A DNA stretch of 64,000 nt from positions 35,579-99,578 of the forward strand of contig NZ_BMSY01000020.1 of assembly GCF_014649395.1 (NCBI RefSeq), read 5' to 3'. The stretch comes from Streptomyces aureoverticillatus (GTDB lineage: Bacteria > Actinomycetota > Actinomycetes > Streptomycetales > Streptomycetaceae). The notes beneath the pieces were generated by a model that searched no databases, was not told the DNA's origin, and saw nothing but the letters and a program-made list of their open reading frames with translations. Positions 42,244-51,737 of the stretch are shown here, one piece after another. The position numbers were made by a program, and so were the translations under genes. Numbering within the stretch: the stretch's first letter is position 1; every line of letters starts with the position of its first letter.

Positions 42244-43964
42244 CTCAGGAACGCCGCGGCGACGCCCGCGTCCACGGGAATGTGCGGGCCGGTCGTGTGC
42301 GTGAGGTCGCCGCCCGTCAGCGCGAACACGGCGTTCGCGACGTGCTCGGGCAGCACCTCGCGCTTGAGCAGGGTGCGCTGGGCGTAGAACTCGCCGAGCT
42401 TCTCCTCCTCGATGCCGTACGTCGCCGCGCGCTGCGCTCCCCAGCCGCCCGCGAAGGTGCCCGAGCCGCGCACCACCCCGTCCGGATTGACGCCGTTGAC
42501 GCGGATGCCGTGCTCCCCCAACTCGGCGGCGAGTAGCCGCACTTGGTGAGCCTGGTAGGCCTTGGTGGCGGAGTAGGCGATGTTGTGCGGTCCTGCGAGG
42601 GCGGAGTTCTTCGAGGCGATGTAGACGATGTCGCCGCCCAGGCCTGCGCCGTCATGATCCGGGCGGCCTCCCGCGAGACGAGGAAGGAGCCACGCGCCAT
42701 GGTGGCGTGCTGGCGGTCCCAGTCGTGCGTGGTGGTCTCCAGGAGTGGCTTGGAGAGGGAGATGCCCGCGTTGTTGACCACGAGGTCCACGCCGCCGAAC
42801 GCGAGCGTCGCGGCCCGGAACGCCTGCGTGATCTGTTCTTCGCAGGTGACGTCCACGGTGGCGGCCACCGCCTTGTCCGGGCCGCCCAGCTCCTGTGCCA
42901 CTGCGGCCCCGTTGTCCGCGTCGAGGTCGGCGACGACCACGCAGACGCCCTCCGCCACCAGCCGGTGTGCGATCGCCTTGCCGATGCCGCTGCCCGCCCC
43001 CGTCACGAACGCGACCCGGGTGGCCAGGGGCTTGGGCGCGGGCATGCGCCGCAGCTTGGCCTCCTCAAGGTCCCAGTACTCGATGCGGAACTTCTCCGAC
43101 TCCTCGATGGGCGCGTACGTGGAGACCGCCTCGGCGCCGCGCGTGACGTTGATCGCGTTGAGGTAGAACTCGCCGGCCACGCGGGCTGTCTGCTTGTCCT
43201 TGCCATAGCTGAACATGCCGACGCCGGGCACGAGCACGACCGCCGGGTCGGCGCCGCGCATCGCGGGTGAGTGCTCGGTGGCGTGGCGGCGGTAGTACGC
43301 CGTGCACTCCTCGCGGTAGGCGGCGTGGAGCTCCTCCAACTGGGCGATCACCACGCCGAGTTCGGCGGTCGGTGGCAGATCGAGGACGAGCGGGCGGACC
43401 TTGGTGCGCAGGAAGTGGTCGGGGCAGGAGGTGCCGAGGGCGGCGAGCCGCGGGTGTTCGGTGCGCGAGAGGAAGTCCAGGACGGTGTCGGAGTCGTCGA
43501 AGTGGCCGACCTGCGGGCGGTCCTGGGAGGCCAGCCTCCGTATGTGTGGGGCGAGTTCGGCGGCCCGGGCCCGGCGTTCGGCTTCGGGAAGGGCCTCGTA
43601 CCCCCGAAGCGGCGCTCCGAAGGACTGCGCTGTGCCGCGTGCCGCCAGGAAGGTCTCGGCGGTGCGGATGAGGAACAGCGAGTTGGCCTCGCACTCCTCG
43701 GCGCTGTCGCCCCAGGTGGTGACGCCGTGGCCGCCCAGGACGCAGCCGATCGCCTGCGGGTGGGCGGCCTTGACCGCGGCGATGTCCAGGCCGAGCTGGA
43801 ATCCGGGCCGTCGCCACGGCACCCACACCACTTTCTCGCCGAAGCACTCGGCGGTGAGCTTCTCGCCGTCGGCGGCGCAGGCCAGGGCGATGCCGGAGTC
43901 GGGGTGCAGATGGTCGACGTGCGCCGCGTCCACCAGGCCGTGCATGGCCGTGTCGATGGACGGG
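42240..43964 (-). pseudogene. Bifunctional rhamnulose-1-phosphate aldolase/alcohol dehydrogenase, damaged
   Basis: From SIDTAMHGLVDAAHVDHLHPDSG the aldolase half (class II aldolase fold, metal His in HVDHLH, CVLGGHGVTTWG) is followed by a short-chain dehydrogenase half (TGAGSGIGKAIAHRL, VVNNAGISLSKPL). Two lesions: about 100 N-terminal residues are replaced by unrelated sequence at 43964, and after MTAQ near 42647 one G is missing, moving the end (GLGGDIVYIASK...) into another frame up to 42240. The gene normally cleaves L-rhamnulose-1-phosphate to DHAP and lactaldehyde. If both lesions are real, rhamnose catabolism is broken here. Confidence 0.85.
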
Positions 43965-44042
43965 AATTGGGTGAAGGTAACGCTTCCGTGCGGACCCATT
44001 GACGCGAAATCGTCGGCCTGTCTTACGTCCCGGCCATCGAGC

Positions 44043-44054
44043 TGAAACCTTTCA
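44043..44054. promoter_or_regulatory. LacI-type operator TGAAACCTTTCA upstream of the rha genes
   Basis: A 5-2-5 dyad (TGAAA-CC-TTTCA) about 80 bp upstream of the aldolase region, in the orientation of the rha genes. LacI-family operators of actinobacteria have this TGAAA/TTTCA form. The LacI regulator at 45159 is the obvious candidate to bind it. Confidence 0.6.
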
Positions 44055-44167
44055 CGCACGTTCACGCACCCTTTCACGACACGGCCGGTGTGCAGCCCTG
44101 TCGTCGTGGGCCGCTGGCACGTGGGCCGCCGCACGTCATGGAGCCGGGCCGCCCCTGCCCCACGCGG

Positions 44168-44989
44168 TCAGGCCATTTCGACGTAGCGGTGGACCCTGTC
44201 GAAGCGCCGGGCCGCCACGTCCTGGCGGCGGATCACCCAGTGGGCCACGCCGGAGTCCAGTTCCGTGACGTCCTCGCCGCACCGCCAGCTGGCCAGGAGA
44301 GCCCAGTCGTCGGCGCCCTCTTCGTGAGCCGTACCGTCCTGCGCGGAGGGACCGGCATCTTCGGGATCACGGGCGTAGTGGACGGGGTCGTTCTGGGGCG
44401 AGACCGGGTGGCCGCCGATCTGCAAGGCCCAGGCAGGACGGTGGCCGCCCACGTGTGCCCAGGCGTCGCTGAGTTCGTCGGCGAGTTCGAACTGCTCGTC
44501 CTCGGGGAAACCGCCCCATCTGTCGAGAGCGAAGCTCTCCGGCATCTGCGCGCTCGGCTGGTGCCAGACCGTGCGAAGCTCACGCGGCCGGTACGGCTCA
44601 CGCCAGCCGTGTTCGAGGGGACTCCGGGTTATCGGGGTCCCGGCGGGGACATACAGCACCGCGTCGGACACCTGTCCCCCGATGCCCTGCATATCGGTGC
44701 CGGCGAAGAGGAGCAGGTGGCCGTCGGCGGGCAGCGGGAGGCCGGTGGCGTCCGGCGGAAGAGCCGCGAGGTCGACGGAGGCCACGAAGGGATCGGACGG
44801 CCCCGGCACGCCGTGCGGCAACATGGGCACGCCGCCGATCCGGGCCACGAGGGGACCCTCACCGCCCTCCGCCAAGTACACCGCCGGACGGGCGACACGT
44901 ATCCATTCCTCCACCTCCACCGACGGCAGACCCTGGGATGCCGCCTCAGCCCGGAAGCGGTTCACTCTGTCCATGCTCGCATCAGTCAC
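44168..44989 (-). CDS. DUF1963 (YwqG-like) protein
   Basis: A 273-residue protein of the DUF1963 family. Seen are ARIGGVPMLPHGVPGPSDPFVASVDLAALP near the N-terminus, DGHLLLFAGTD, the central WHQPSAQMPESFALDRWGG, and a C-terminal IGGHPVSPQNDP followed by DDWALLASWRC. Function unknown; homologues occur next to toxin/immunity genes and regulators. It separates the rha genes from the LacI regulator and is transcribed alone. Confidence 0.85.
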   Translation of the reverse strand: MTDASMDRVNRFRAEAASQGLPSVEVEEWIRVARPAVYLAEGGEGPLVARIGGVPMLPHGVPGPSDPFVASVDLAALPPDATGLPLPADGHLLLFAGTDMQGIGGQVSDAVLYVPAGTPITRSPLEHGWREPYRPRELRTVWHQPSAQMPESFALDRWGGFPEDEQFELADELSDAWAHVGGHRPAWALQIGGHPVSPQNDPVHYARDPEDAGPSAQDGTAHEEGADDWALLASWRCGEDVTELDSGVAHWVIRRQDVAARRFDRVHRYVEMA

Positions 44990-45158
44990 CGGGCCACCCT
45001 AACGGGCTCATGGGCGCGCAGCGGCGGGACCGAACTCGCTTGAAGGAAAAGCCCTTTGGAGAACCCGTGGGTGGCTCGGCTGAGAACAGGCCGCACGCCG
45101 CGGGGTCCAGCCTTGCATCCATCTCGTCGAACCACGCATCACTGGAGGTCCTGCCCCG

Positions 45159-46184
45159 ATGGCCCCGCTCGTGGGTATCAAGGACATCGCGCACGCCGCC
45201 GGAGTCTCCGTGGGCACGGTCTCCAACGTGCTCAACCGGCCGGACTCCGTCTCGCCCCGGACCCGGGCCCGCGTCCGGGCCGAGATCGACCGCCTCGGCT
45301 ACGTCCGCAGCGAGTCCGCGCGCCAGCTGCGGGTCAGACGCAGCCGCATGGTCGGCCTGCTCGTCCTCGACATGGGCAACCCCTTCTTCGTGGACATCGC
45401 GCGCGGCGCGCAGCGTGCGACCCGGGCCGCGGGCCTCGGAGTGATGCTCTGCGACAGCGAACAGGACCCCGCCGAAGAGGCCGACTACCTCTCGCTGTTC
45501 GCCGAGCAACGGGTGCGCGGTGTCCTGCTCACCCCGGCCGACGCGACCGGTCGCACGGTCGAGATGTTCCGGCGGCACCGCATCCCGTTCGTCCTGGTCG
45601 ACCGGGTGGCCGAGGGCACGTCCGAGTGCTCCGTCTCGGTCGACGACGTGACCGGTGGCGCGTTGGCCGTACGCCATCTGCTCGACGCCGGACACCGTTC
45701 GCTCGCCTACGTCAGTGGCCCGCCCGGACTGCAACAGGTGACCGACCGCCGCATCGGCGCCCTGAACGCCCTCGCCGAGGCCGGCCTGACGCCCGACGCG
45801 CTGCGCGAACTGCCCACCGAACGCCTCGATGTCGCCGCGGGACGCGATGCGGGTGCGCGCCTGCTCGGCCGCGCGGAGCGGCCCACCGCCGTCTTCTGCG
45901 CCAACGACCTGCTCTCTCTCGGCGTGCTGCAAGCCATGTTCGCCGCCGGGGTGCGGGTCCCCGACGGCCCGGCGATCGTCGGCTACGACGACATCGAGTT
46001 CGCCGCGGCGGCGGCCATCCCGCTCACCTCGGTACGCCAGCCCGCCGTCGCCATGGGCCGGATGGCCGCGGAGCTCCTCCTCGAGGAGATCGAGGCGGAG
46101 CCCGACGGCTCGGACCACCGGCACCGCAGCATCGTGCTCAGCCCGGAACTGGTGGTGCGGCACTCCAGCCTCGGGCCGCGCTGA
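45159..46184 (+). CDS. LacI-family transcriptional regulator (probably of the rha locus)
   Basis: A 341-residue LacI-type regulator: helix-turn-helix VGIKDIAHAAGVSVGTVSNVLNRPDSVSPRTRARV, hinge helix SARQLRVRRSRMVGLLVLD, then a sugar-binding domain with NPFFVDIARGAQ and GYDDIEFAAAAAIPLTSVRQP. Its position beside a rhamnose locus with a TGAAA/TTTCA dyad makes it the probable rhamnose-responsive repressor. Start at ATG 45159 after GGAGG. Confidence 0.88.
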   Translation: MAPLVGIKDIAHAAGVSVGTVSNVLNRPDSVSPRTRARVRAEIDRLGYVRSESARQLRVRRSRMVGLLVLDMGNPFFVDIARGAQRATRAAGLGVMLCDSEQDPAEEADYLSLFAEQRVRGVLLTPADATGRTVEMFRRHRIPFVLVDRVAEGTSECSVSVDDVTGGALAVRHLLDAGHRSLAYVSGPPGLQQVTDRRIGALNALAEAGLTPDALRELPTERLDVAAGRDAGARLLGRAERPTAVFCANDLLSLGVLQAMFAAGVRVPDGPAIVGYDDIEFAAAAAIPLTSVRQPAVAMGRMAAELLLEEIEAEPDGSDHRHRSIVLSPELVVRHSSLGPR

Positions 46185-46293
46185 GGCTCCGCCGGGAGGA
46201 TGTCAGGGTGCTCGGCGTGGCGACGGGAGAGCAGGACGCGGAAGACCGGGACTCTCTCGGCTCACCTCGGAGCCGGGTACTACGCTCGCGAGC

Positions 46294-46941
46294 ATGGTCG
46301 AACACGATGCCCTCAGTGCCACCCGCGAAGCCTACGACGCTGCCGCCTCCACCTATGCGGAGCTGTTCCGCGACAGCCTGCGTGACAGTCCCCTGGACCG
46401 CGCGTTCTTGGGTGCCTTCGCCGAGGCCGTACAGGCGAGTGGGGACGGCCAGGTCGCGGACCTGGGGTGTGGGCCCGGCCATATCACTGCTTATCTGGAC
46501 GAGCTGGGGCTGGCGGCGTTTGGTGTCGACGCCTCCCCCGCGATGATCAAGTTGGCTCGGCAGGCCTATCCGAGCCTGCGGTTCGACGTGGACTCGATGA
46601 CCGCGTTGAACATCACCGACGGCGCGCTGGGCGGCGTACTCTCCCGTTGGTCCATCATCCACACGCCGCCGCAGGAACTCCCCGTCATCTTGGCGGAGTT
46701 CCACCGCGTGCTGACTCCTGGCGGCCACCTTCTGATCGGCTTTTCGGCAAGCGAGGATGCGTCCCACCCCACGCAGGTCTTCGATCACGCAGTCGCGCCG
46801 GCCTACCGGTGGTGGCCCGATCACCTCGCCGCGATGCTGCGCGAGTCCGGCTTGGCCGAGGTGGCCCGGATGGTTCGCGAGCCTCAGCCCACCGACCGAC
46901 GGCAGTTCCAGGAGATTCACCTGCTCGCCCGCAAAGTCTAG
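46294..46941 (+). CDS. Class I SAM-dependent methyltransferase, related to the IS passenger
   Basis: A 215-residue Methyltransf_11/25-type protein with motif I ADLGCGPGHITAY, FGVDASPAMIKLAR, and GVLSRWSIIHTPP, followed by VLTPGGHLLIGF. It shares these blocks with the methyltransferase at 10232 inside the insertion element and with the same length and order. Substrate unknown. It is single-gene and no insertion-element ends are visible around it, so it is probably a chromosomal relative of the passenger. Confidence 0.85.
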   Translation: MVEHDALSATREAYDAAASTYAELFRDSLRDSPLDRAFLGAFAEAVQASGDGQVADLGCGPGHITAYLDELGLAAFGVDASPAMIKLARQAYPSLRFDVDSMTALNITDGALGGVLSRWSIIHTPPQELPVILAEFHRVLTPGGHLLIGFSASEDASHPTQVFDHAVAPAYRWWPDHLAAMLRESGLAEVARMVREPQPTDRRQFQEIHLLARKV

Positions 46942-47142
46942 GCAGGGGCATGGGTCCGCATCGACCGTTTCCCATTCCCCCTGGGTGCTCTCGTAGTTGG
47001 CTGCACTGGAAGGCGCAACAACAACCTGGCTGTGGCCAGGGGTACGCGTCGGGGCTGTGAGGCATCGCTCTAGACTTCGGGGTCAACGTTTCGTCACGCC
47101 AGGTACGGCGCGGGGGCCCCGTACAGAACGATTGGGTAGCCA

Positions 47143-48291
47143 GTGCTTCTGAAAACGTTCGGCTGGTCGTTCGCAGTTACTGCGCTCGGCCTGGTCGCGG
47201 CGGTGCTCTACGGGGGATGGGCCGGGTTCGGGATCGTGGCGATCCTGTCCGTCCTCGAGATCTCGGTGTCCTTCGACAACGCGGTGGTCAACGCCGGGAT
47301 CCTGAAGAAGATGAATGCCTTCTGGCAGAAGATCTTCCTCACCATCGGCGTGCTGATCGCGGTCTTCGGTATGCGCCTGGTCTTCCCGGTCGTGATCGTC
47401 GCCATCAGCGCCAAGATCGGCCCGATCGAAGCGGTCAAGCTCGCGGTCAACGACAAGGAGAAGTACCAGCAGTTGGTGACCGACGCGCACCCGTCGATCG
47501 CCGCCTTCGGTGGCATGTTCCTGTTGATGATCTTCCTCGACTTCATCTTCGAGGACCGGGACATCAAGTGGCTCGGCTGGCTGGAGCGGCCGCTGGCCAA
47601 GCTCGGCAAGGTCGACATGCTCTCGGTCTGCATCGCGCTCATCGTGCTGCTCGTCTCCGCGATGACCTTCGCCACCAACGCCCACCAACACGGCGGCATC
47701 CATGTGGACAAGGCGGAGACCGTCCTGATCGCCGGCATCGCGGGCTTGATCACCTACCTGATCGTCGGCGGCCTCTCCGGCTACTTCGAGAACAAGCTCG
47801 AGGAAGAGGAGGAGCGCGAGCACGAGGCCGAGGAAGAGGCCAAGAAGGCGGGCAAGAAGGTCCCGGCGGTCGTGATGGCCGGCAAGGCCGCGTTCTTCAT
47901 GTTCCTCTACCTGGAGGTCCTGGACGCGTCCTTCTCCTTCGACGGCGTCATCGGCGCCTTCGCCGTCACCAACGACATCGTCCTGATGGCGCTCGGCCTC
48001 GGCATCGGCGCGATGTACGTCCGGTCGCTCACGGTCTACCTGGTCCGCCAGGGCACCCTCGACGACTACGTCTACCTGGAGCACGGCGCGCACTACGCGA
48101 TCGGCGCCCTCGCCGCGATCCTGCTGATCACGATCCAGTACGAGATCCACGAGGTCATCACGGGCCTCGTAGGCGTCGTCCTGATCGCCTGGTCCTTCTT
48201 CTCCTCGGTCCAGCGCAACCGCAGGCTGGCGGCGGCCAAGGGAAGGGACACGGGGTCCGACGCGAAGGCTGAGGTCTCCTCCGGCGTTTGA
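47143..48291 (+). CDS. DUF475/TerC-superfamily integral membrane protein
   Basis: A 382-residue membrane protein with about eight to nine helices. The two repeats VLEISVSFDNAVVNAGILKKM and VLDASFSFDGVIGAFAVTNDI carry the paired acidic residues typical of TerC/DUF475 metal-handling proteins. A highly charged loop (ENKLEEEEEREHEAEEEAKKAGKK) separates the halves. Proteins of this group are linked to metal or tellurium homeostasis in general, not demonstrated here. A GTG start at 47143 is used; a terminator follows at 48296. Confidence 0.85.
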   Translation: MLLKTFGWSFAVTALGLVAAVLYGGWAGFGIVAILSVLEISVSFDNAVVNAGILKKMNAFWQKIFLTIGVLIAVFGMRLVFPVVIVAISAKIGPIEAVKLAVNDKEKYQQLVTDAHPSIAAFGGMFLLMIFLDFIFEDRDIKWLGWLERPLAKLGKVDMLSVCIALIVLLVSAMTFATNAHQHGGIHVDKAETVLIAGIAGLITYLIVGGLSGYFENKLEEEEEREHEAEEEAKKAGKKVPAVVMAGKAAFFMFLYLEVLDASFSFDGVIGAFAVTNDIVLMALGLGIGAMYVRSLTVYLVRQGTLDDYVYLEHGAHYAIGALAAILLITIQYEIHEVITGLVGVVLIAWSFFSSVQRNRRLAAAKGRDTGSDAKAEVSSGV

Positions 48292-48295
48292 GCCG

Positions 48296-48315
48296 GGCCG
48301 CCGGCGCGGGCGGCC
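48296..48315 (+). terminator. GC-rich hairpin terminator after the DUF475 gene
   Basis: GGCCGCC pairs with GGCGGCC around a 6-nt loop (48296-48315), five bases after the stop. It also lies beyond the DUF6463 stop on the opposite strand. Confidence 0.6.
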
Positions 48316-48337
48316 GCGGCAGGTCCCCAGACGCAGG

Positions 48338-48730
48338 TCACGCCGGCGACGCGTTCTCGCGACGCCTGGCGCGCCGGGCTCCGGCCAGCAACAGGCCGAC
48401 CGCGATCAGGAGGATCAGCAAGGGCGAGGGCCCGTCGACCACGAAGCCGACGACGACCCACGCCACCATGGCCCACGAGATGAACAGTGGCGGCGCCATG
48501 CCGCGGCGGTCCAGCCACAGCACGGTCAGGCCGATCAGGAGAAGCGGCGGCCCGAAACTGAACACCGAATACCACCACGCGACGGTGGCGTCGCCCATCT
48601 CGGGGTAGTCCCCCATGTTCCAGACCCCGTCGAACCATGCGCCGGCGTGGTCCGGGGCCGCTTCGACGAGGCTGCCGAGCGTGTGCCCAAGACCGGCGAG
48701 GGCGATGATCCAACCTGCCCACTTGACCAT
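48338..48730 (-). CDS. DUF6463 family small membrane protein
   Basis: A 130-residue protein with four hydrophobic segments (WAGWIIALAGLGHTLGSLVE, WWYSVFSFGPPLLLIGLTVL, ISWAMVAWVVVGFVVD, PLLILLIAVGLLLAGA) and the DUF6463 motif WFDGVWNMGDYPEMG. ATG 48730 follows ACGGAGAA. It is divergent from the TetR gene at 48921 and preceded by the two operators at 48841-48892; the arrangement and operator resemble those upstream of the DUF2867-DUF3995 operon at 1.4 kb, so the same repressor may act on both. Confidence 0.85.
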   Translation of the reverse strand: MVKWAGWIIALAGLGHTLGSLVEAAPDHAGAWFDGVWNMGDYPEMGDATVAWWYSVFSFGPPLLLIGLTVLWLDRRGMAPPLFISWAMVAWVVVGFVVDGPSPLLILLIAVGLLLAGARRARRRENASPA

Positions 48731-48840
48731 GTGATTTCTCCGTTCCCACTTCGAAGTAACAAGCCGTTGCGCCCGCATTCCTCGACGCGGTCGGGCGCGC
48801 GGTGGCGCAAGGCGACCGAGCCGCATGACCCCTCTCAGAG

Positions 48841-48892
48841 TTATACAGTTACGTATAAGCCGAGACTAGGCCTGTTATACGGCTCTGTACAA
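48841..48892. promoter_or_regulatory. Paired 18-bp operators between DUF6463 and TetR
   Basis: TTATAC-N6-GTATAA (48841-48858) and TTATAC-N6-GTACAA (48875-48892) start 34 bp apart. Read toward DUF6463 the first copy matches the 1391-1408 site at 15 of 18 positions, the second matches 1357-1374 at 11 of 18, and the 16-bp spacer matches at 10 of 16 including GGCCTA and a TAnnnT hexamer. The pair lies on the promoter between the divergent genes. Confidence 0.75.
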
Positions 48893-48920
48893 CCAATGCA
48901 ATTGCGAGGTGCATCACACG

Positions 48921-49511
48921 ATGGGCAGTCTGCGCACACCGCGCGGGACGTGGGTCGAAGAGGGACTGCGGGCGCTCGCCACGGGCGGCGTGGACGCGGT
49001 GCGCGTCGAGGCCCTGGCCAAGGCACTGGGCGTCACCAGGGGCGGGTTCTACGGCTACTTCGCCAACCGTGACGTGCTGCTGACGGAGATGCTCGACGTC
49101 TGGGAACGAGAGAGCGTCGACGACGTCCTCGACCGGATCGAGCACGAGAGCGGCGGCGTTCTGGACAAGGTCCGGCTGGCCGGCCAACTCACCTTCTCCA
49201 GCGACCGCCTGCTGCCCATGGACCTGGCCATCCGCGACTGGGCCCGCCGCGACGAGGTGGTCGCCGAGCGCCTGCGCCGCGTGGACAACCGGCGCATGCA
49301 ACTGCTGCGCGACGCACTCAGCACGCTCCACACAGACCCCGACGAGGTCGAGGCCCGCAGCCTGCTCGCCTTCTGCATGGCCATCGGCAGCAACTTCCTC
49401 GCCGCCGACCACCCCGGCCACACCCGCGCCCGAGTCCTCGCCCGCGCCAGCGAGTTCATCTTCAGCCACGCGCCCGGCAAGGCCGACCGCACGGACCCGC
49501 CGGCGAGCTAG
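48921..49511 (+). CDS. TetR-family transcriptional repressor
   Basis: A 196-residue TetR protein: helix-turn-helix ALATGGVDAVRVEALAKALGVTRGGFYGYFANRDVLL (residues about 14-52) and a C-terminal helical ligand domain with LRRVDNRRMQLLRDALSTLH and LLAFCMAIGSNFLAADHPGH. The ATG at 48921 is preferred; a GTG at 48909 overlaps the ribosome-binding GAGG. It is divergent from DUF6463 and probably binds the paired dyads in between, and likely also those at 1357-1408. Confidence 0.88.
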   Translation: MGSLRTPRGTWVEEGLRALATGGVDAVRVEALAKALGVTRGGFYGYFANRDVLLTEMLDVWERESVDDVLDRIEHESGGVLDKVRLAGQLTFSSDRLLPMDLAIRDWARRDEVVAERLRRVDNRRMQLLRDALSTLHTDPDEVEARSLLAFCMAIGSNFLAADHPGHTRARVLARASEFIFSHAPGKADRTDPPAS

Positions 49512-49778
49512 GTGCTCCGTCCGGGGAGGTGGTGGACGGCCGGCCAGCCGCTCCTGATCTCCTGAGTACAGAAGTTGAGAATGATAGGTGCGACGCCTCA
49601 CGCCCCAAGGACGGTCCACGACGCGGGCGCCGAACTCGCGCCCGGCAGCAGCCTCGCCGCGAACCACACGCGCACAGACGCACCAGCTACCGTCGAGGTG
49701 TCCTGTACTCAATGCCGGTGACAGCATGCAGCAGGTGACGGGTGGAGACCCTGAACGCTGCGGGGTGCTCCGGACCGG

Positions 49779-50585
49779 TCACGTACGGGAGGCGAGGTGC
49801 CGCCATTCGTTCCACGTGTCGAGCCGCTTCCGATAGGCCGCCTCGACAACCGGGTAGGGGTAGGTGCCGAGGAAGAGCCGCAGGGGTGGTTCGTCGGTGT
49901 CGACGAGTTCGAGGACAACGGCGGCGGTGTCCCGCGCGTCCTGGGGTGTGCGGGCGGACGCACCGGCCCGGCGCGCGGCGCGGACGGGTTCGTAGGCCGG
50001 GAGCGGCTCGGTGTGCACCGCGGAGGCGCCCGACCAGTCGGTGCCGTAGGGGCCGGGTTCAACGAGGGTCACGTTGATCCCGAACGGAGCGACCTCCTGG
50101 GCCAGGGCCTCGCTCATCCCCTCCAGGGCCCACTTGGAGGCGTTGTACAGCCCGAGCGTGGGGAAGGCGGCGAGGCCACCGAGGCTGGAAACCTGCAGGA
50201 TGTGGCCGCTGCCTTGGGCCCGCAGGTACGGCAGGGCCGCCTGCGTCACCCACAGCGGGCCGAACAGGTTGGTGTCGAGCTGCGCGCGGGCCTCTTCCTC
50301 GGTGGTTTCCTCGACCATGCCGAACAGGCCGTAGCCCGCGTTGTTGACGACCACGTCGAGGCGGCCGAAGACCTCGGCGGCCCGTCGCACCGCGGCGGTC
50401 GCGGCGGTGCGGTCGGTCACGTCGAGGCGGAGCGGGAGGACGTTGTCCCCGTGGGCGTCGAGGAGGGGTCGCAGGGTCTCGGGATGGCGTGCGGTGGCGG
50501 CGACGCGGTCGCCGCGTTCGAGAGCGGCTTCGGCCCAGATACGGCCGAAGCCGCGGGACGCGCCGGTGATGAACCAGGTCTTCAT
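49779..50585 (-). CDS. Short-chain dehydrogenase/reductase
   Basis: A 268-residue classical SDR: TGASRGFGRIWAEAAL is the cofactor glycine motif, NNAGYGLFG the strand-4 motif, SSLGGLAAFPTLGLYNASKWALEG the catalytic Ser and Tyr-x3-Lys (YNASK). The end matches ketoreductase-type SDRs of the DltE/short-chain oxidoreductase group; substrate unknown. It is divergent from the MmyB-type regulator at 50649 and its promoter region holds an ACCCT/AGGGT dyad, so it is probably the regulated target. Confidence 0.92.
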   Translation of the reverse strand: MKTWFITGASRGFGRIWAEAALERGDRVAATARHPETLRPLLDAHGDNVLPLRLDVTDRTAATAAVRRAAEVFGRLDVVVNNAGYGLFGMVEETTEEEARAQLDTNLFGPLWVTQAALPYLRAQGSGHILQVSSLGGLAAFPTLGLYNASKWALEGMSEALAQEVAPFGINVTLVEPGPYGTDWSGASAVHTEPLPAYEPVRAARRAGASARTPQDARDTAAVVLELVDTDEPPLRLFLGTYPYPVVEAAYRKRLDTWNEWRHLASRT

Positions 50586-50623
50586 GGCATCGAGCCTGCG
50601 TCGTCCGCACGTCGGCAGCCAGC

Positions 50624-50642
50624 ACCCTTGCAGGGTTACCCT
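50624..50642. promoter_or_regulatory. ACCCT-TGC-AGGGT dyad between SDR and MmyB-type regulator
   Basis: A 5-3-5 inverted repeat (50624-50636) followed by another ACCCT (50638-50642), only seven bases before the regulator ATG. The location is right for autoregulation. Confidence 0.5.
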
Positions 50643-50648
50643 CGCCTC

Positions 50649-51434
50649 ATGGCGGCCGACAATCTTCTGGGAGATTTCCTCAAGGCCCGGCGCGGACGGG
50701 TCGCTCCGGCGAACGTGGCGGTATCCGCCGGCGGACGTCGCCGGGTGGCAGGACTGCGCCGGGAGGAACTGGCCCGGCTCGCCGGCATCAGCGAGCCGTA
50801 CCTGGTCCGGCTCGAACAGGGCATCGACCGGCACCCTTCGCCCCAGGTGCTGCGCTCCCTCGCGCGGGCGCTGGAGCTGGACGCTGACGCCTCCGCTCAC
50901 CTGCACGCCCTCGTCGACTCCGCCCCCGTGCCGCCGTCGCGGACCGAGGTCTCCCCGGACGTGCACCGGCTGCTCGACGCGTGGGCGGACCGCCCTGCGT
51001 ACGTCCGCGACCGGTGCTTCGACGTACTGGCGGCGAACAAGCAGGCCCGTGCGCTCGCCCCGATGTACGAGCCCGGGAGCAACCTGGTCCGAGCGGTGTT
51101 CCTCGACCCGGTGTCCCGCCGGCTCTTCCCCGACTGGGCGGAGGTAGCCGCGCAGACCGCAGCGGCCCTGCGCGCCGAAGCCGACCCCCGCGATCCCAAA
51201 ACCGTCCGCCTGGTCGCCGAGTTGGATACGGACGAGGAGTTCCGCCGCCTGTGGGCGCGGCACGAGACGCGGCCTGCCCGTGACGAACTCAAGCGCTTCG
51301 CGCACCCGGTCGTCGGCAGCCTCGCCCTACGAAGGCAGGCGCTCACCGTCTCCGGCGCCGAGCAACAGGTGATCGTCGTGTACCAGGCAACGGCCGGGAG
51401 TCCGTCCGAGGCGGCCCTGGCGCGTCTCGCGTGA
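50649..51434 (+). CDS. XRE-family regulator with MmyB-like ligand domain
   Basis: A 261-residue regulator: N-terminal helix-turn-helix LGDFLKARRGRVAPA...RRVAGLRREELARLAGISEPYLVRLEQG, then the MmyB-like PAS-type domain (DRCFDVLAANKQARALAPMYEPG...LDPVSRRLFPDW). These proteins are typically divergent from an SDR in streptomycetes and bind the region in between; the bound ligand is unknown (fatty-acid-type ligands have been reported for MmyB domains). ATG 50649. Confidence 0.92.
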   Translation: MAADNLLGDFLKARRGRVAPANVAVSAGGRRRVAGLRREELARLAGISEPYLVRLEQGIDRHPSPQVLRSLARALELDADASAHLHALVDSAPVPPSRTEVSPDVHRLLDAWADRPAYVRDRCFDVLAANKQARALAPMYEPGSNLVRAVFLDPVSRRLFPDWAEVAAQTAAALRAEADPRDPKTVRLVAELDTDEEFRRLWARHETRPARDELKRFAHPVVGSLALRRQALTVSGAEQQVIVVYQATAGSPSEAALARLA

Positions 51435-51504
51435 CGCGCCAGACGTATGCCGTCGGCCAGGGAGTCCCGACCGTCATTCTGGTGACAGAAGGCCTGCTGA
51501 ACGA

Positions 51505-51569
51505 GTTCTCGTGACAAGTCGGATGCCTCGTTCGTGACAGCCAGACTGCGTTCGTGACAACCAGACCGC
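51505..51569. repeat. Tandem 20-bp direct repeats after the MmyB-type gene
   Basis: GTTCGTGACAGCCAGACTGC (51530-51549) and GTTCGTGACAACCAGACCGC (51550-51569) are tandem with two differences; a diverged copy begins at 51505. They lie in the 303-bp gene-free stretch (51435-51737) between the regulator and the importer genes. No gene was found in that stretch. Confidence 0.65.
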
Positions 51570-51737
51570 TTCGGTTGTTCTCATACGCAGGCTCACCCGG
51601 CCCGGGTGCGATCCGGTGCGAACTCCGGTACCCCACACGGCCGTTCGGGCACTTCACCCCGGTCGCGGCCAGCGGTGTGCTCGCCACACGCTTCTCCGAA
51701 CCCGTGGCGGCGTGGCTCGCGGTCGGCGCGGGCCGGC

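Noticed and set aside
43271..44002. A long plus-strand frame opposite the rhamnulose aldolase
   Set aside because: No motifs and typical of antisense shadows in high-GC DNA; the minus strand has clear aldolase and SDR motifs.
49560..49600. A Fur/Zur-like motif (TTGAGAATGATAGG) between the TetR gene and the SDR
   Set aside because: Only one half resembles a Zur or Fur box and no metal-related gene is adjacent, so I do not list it as a site.
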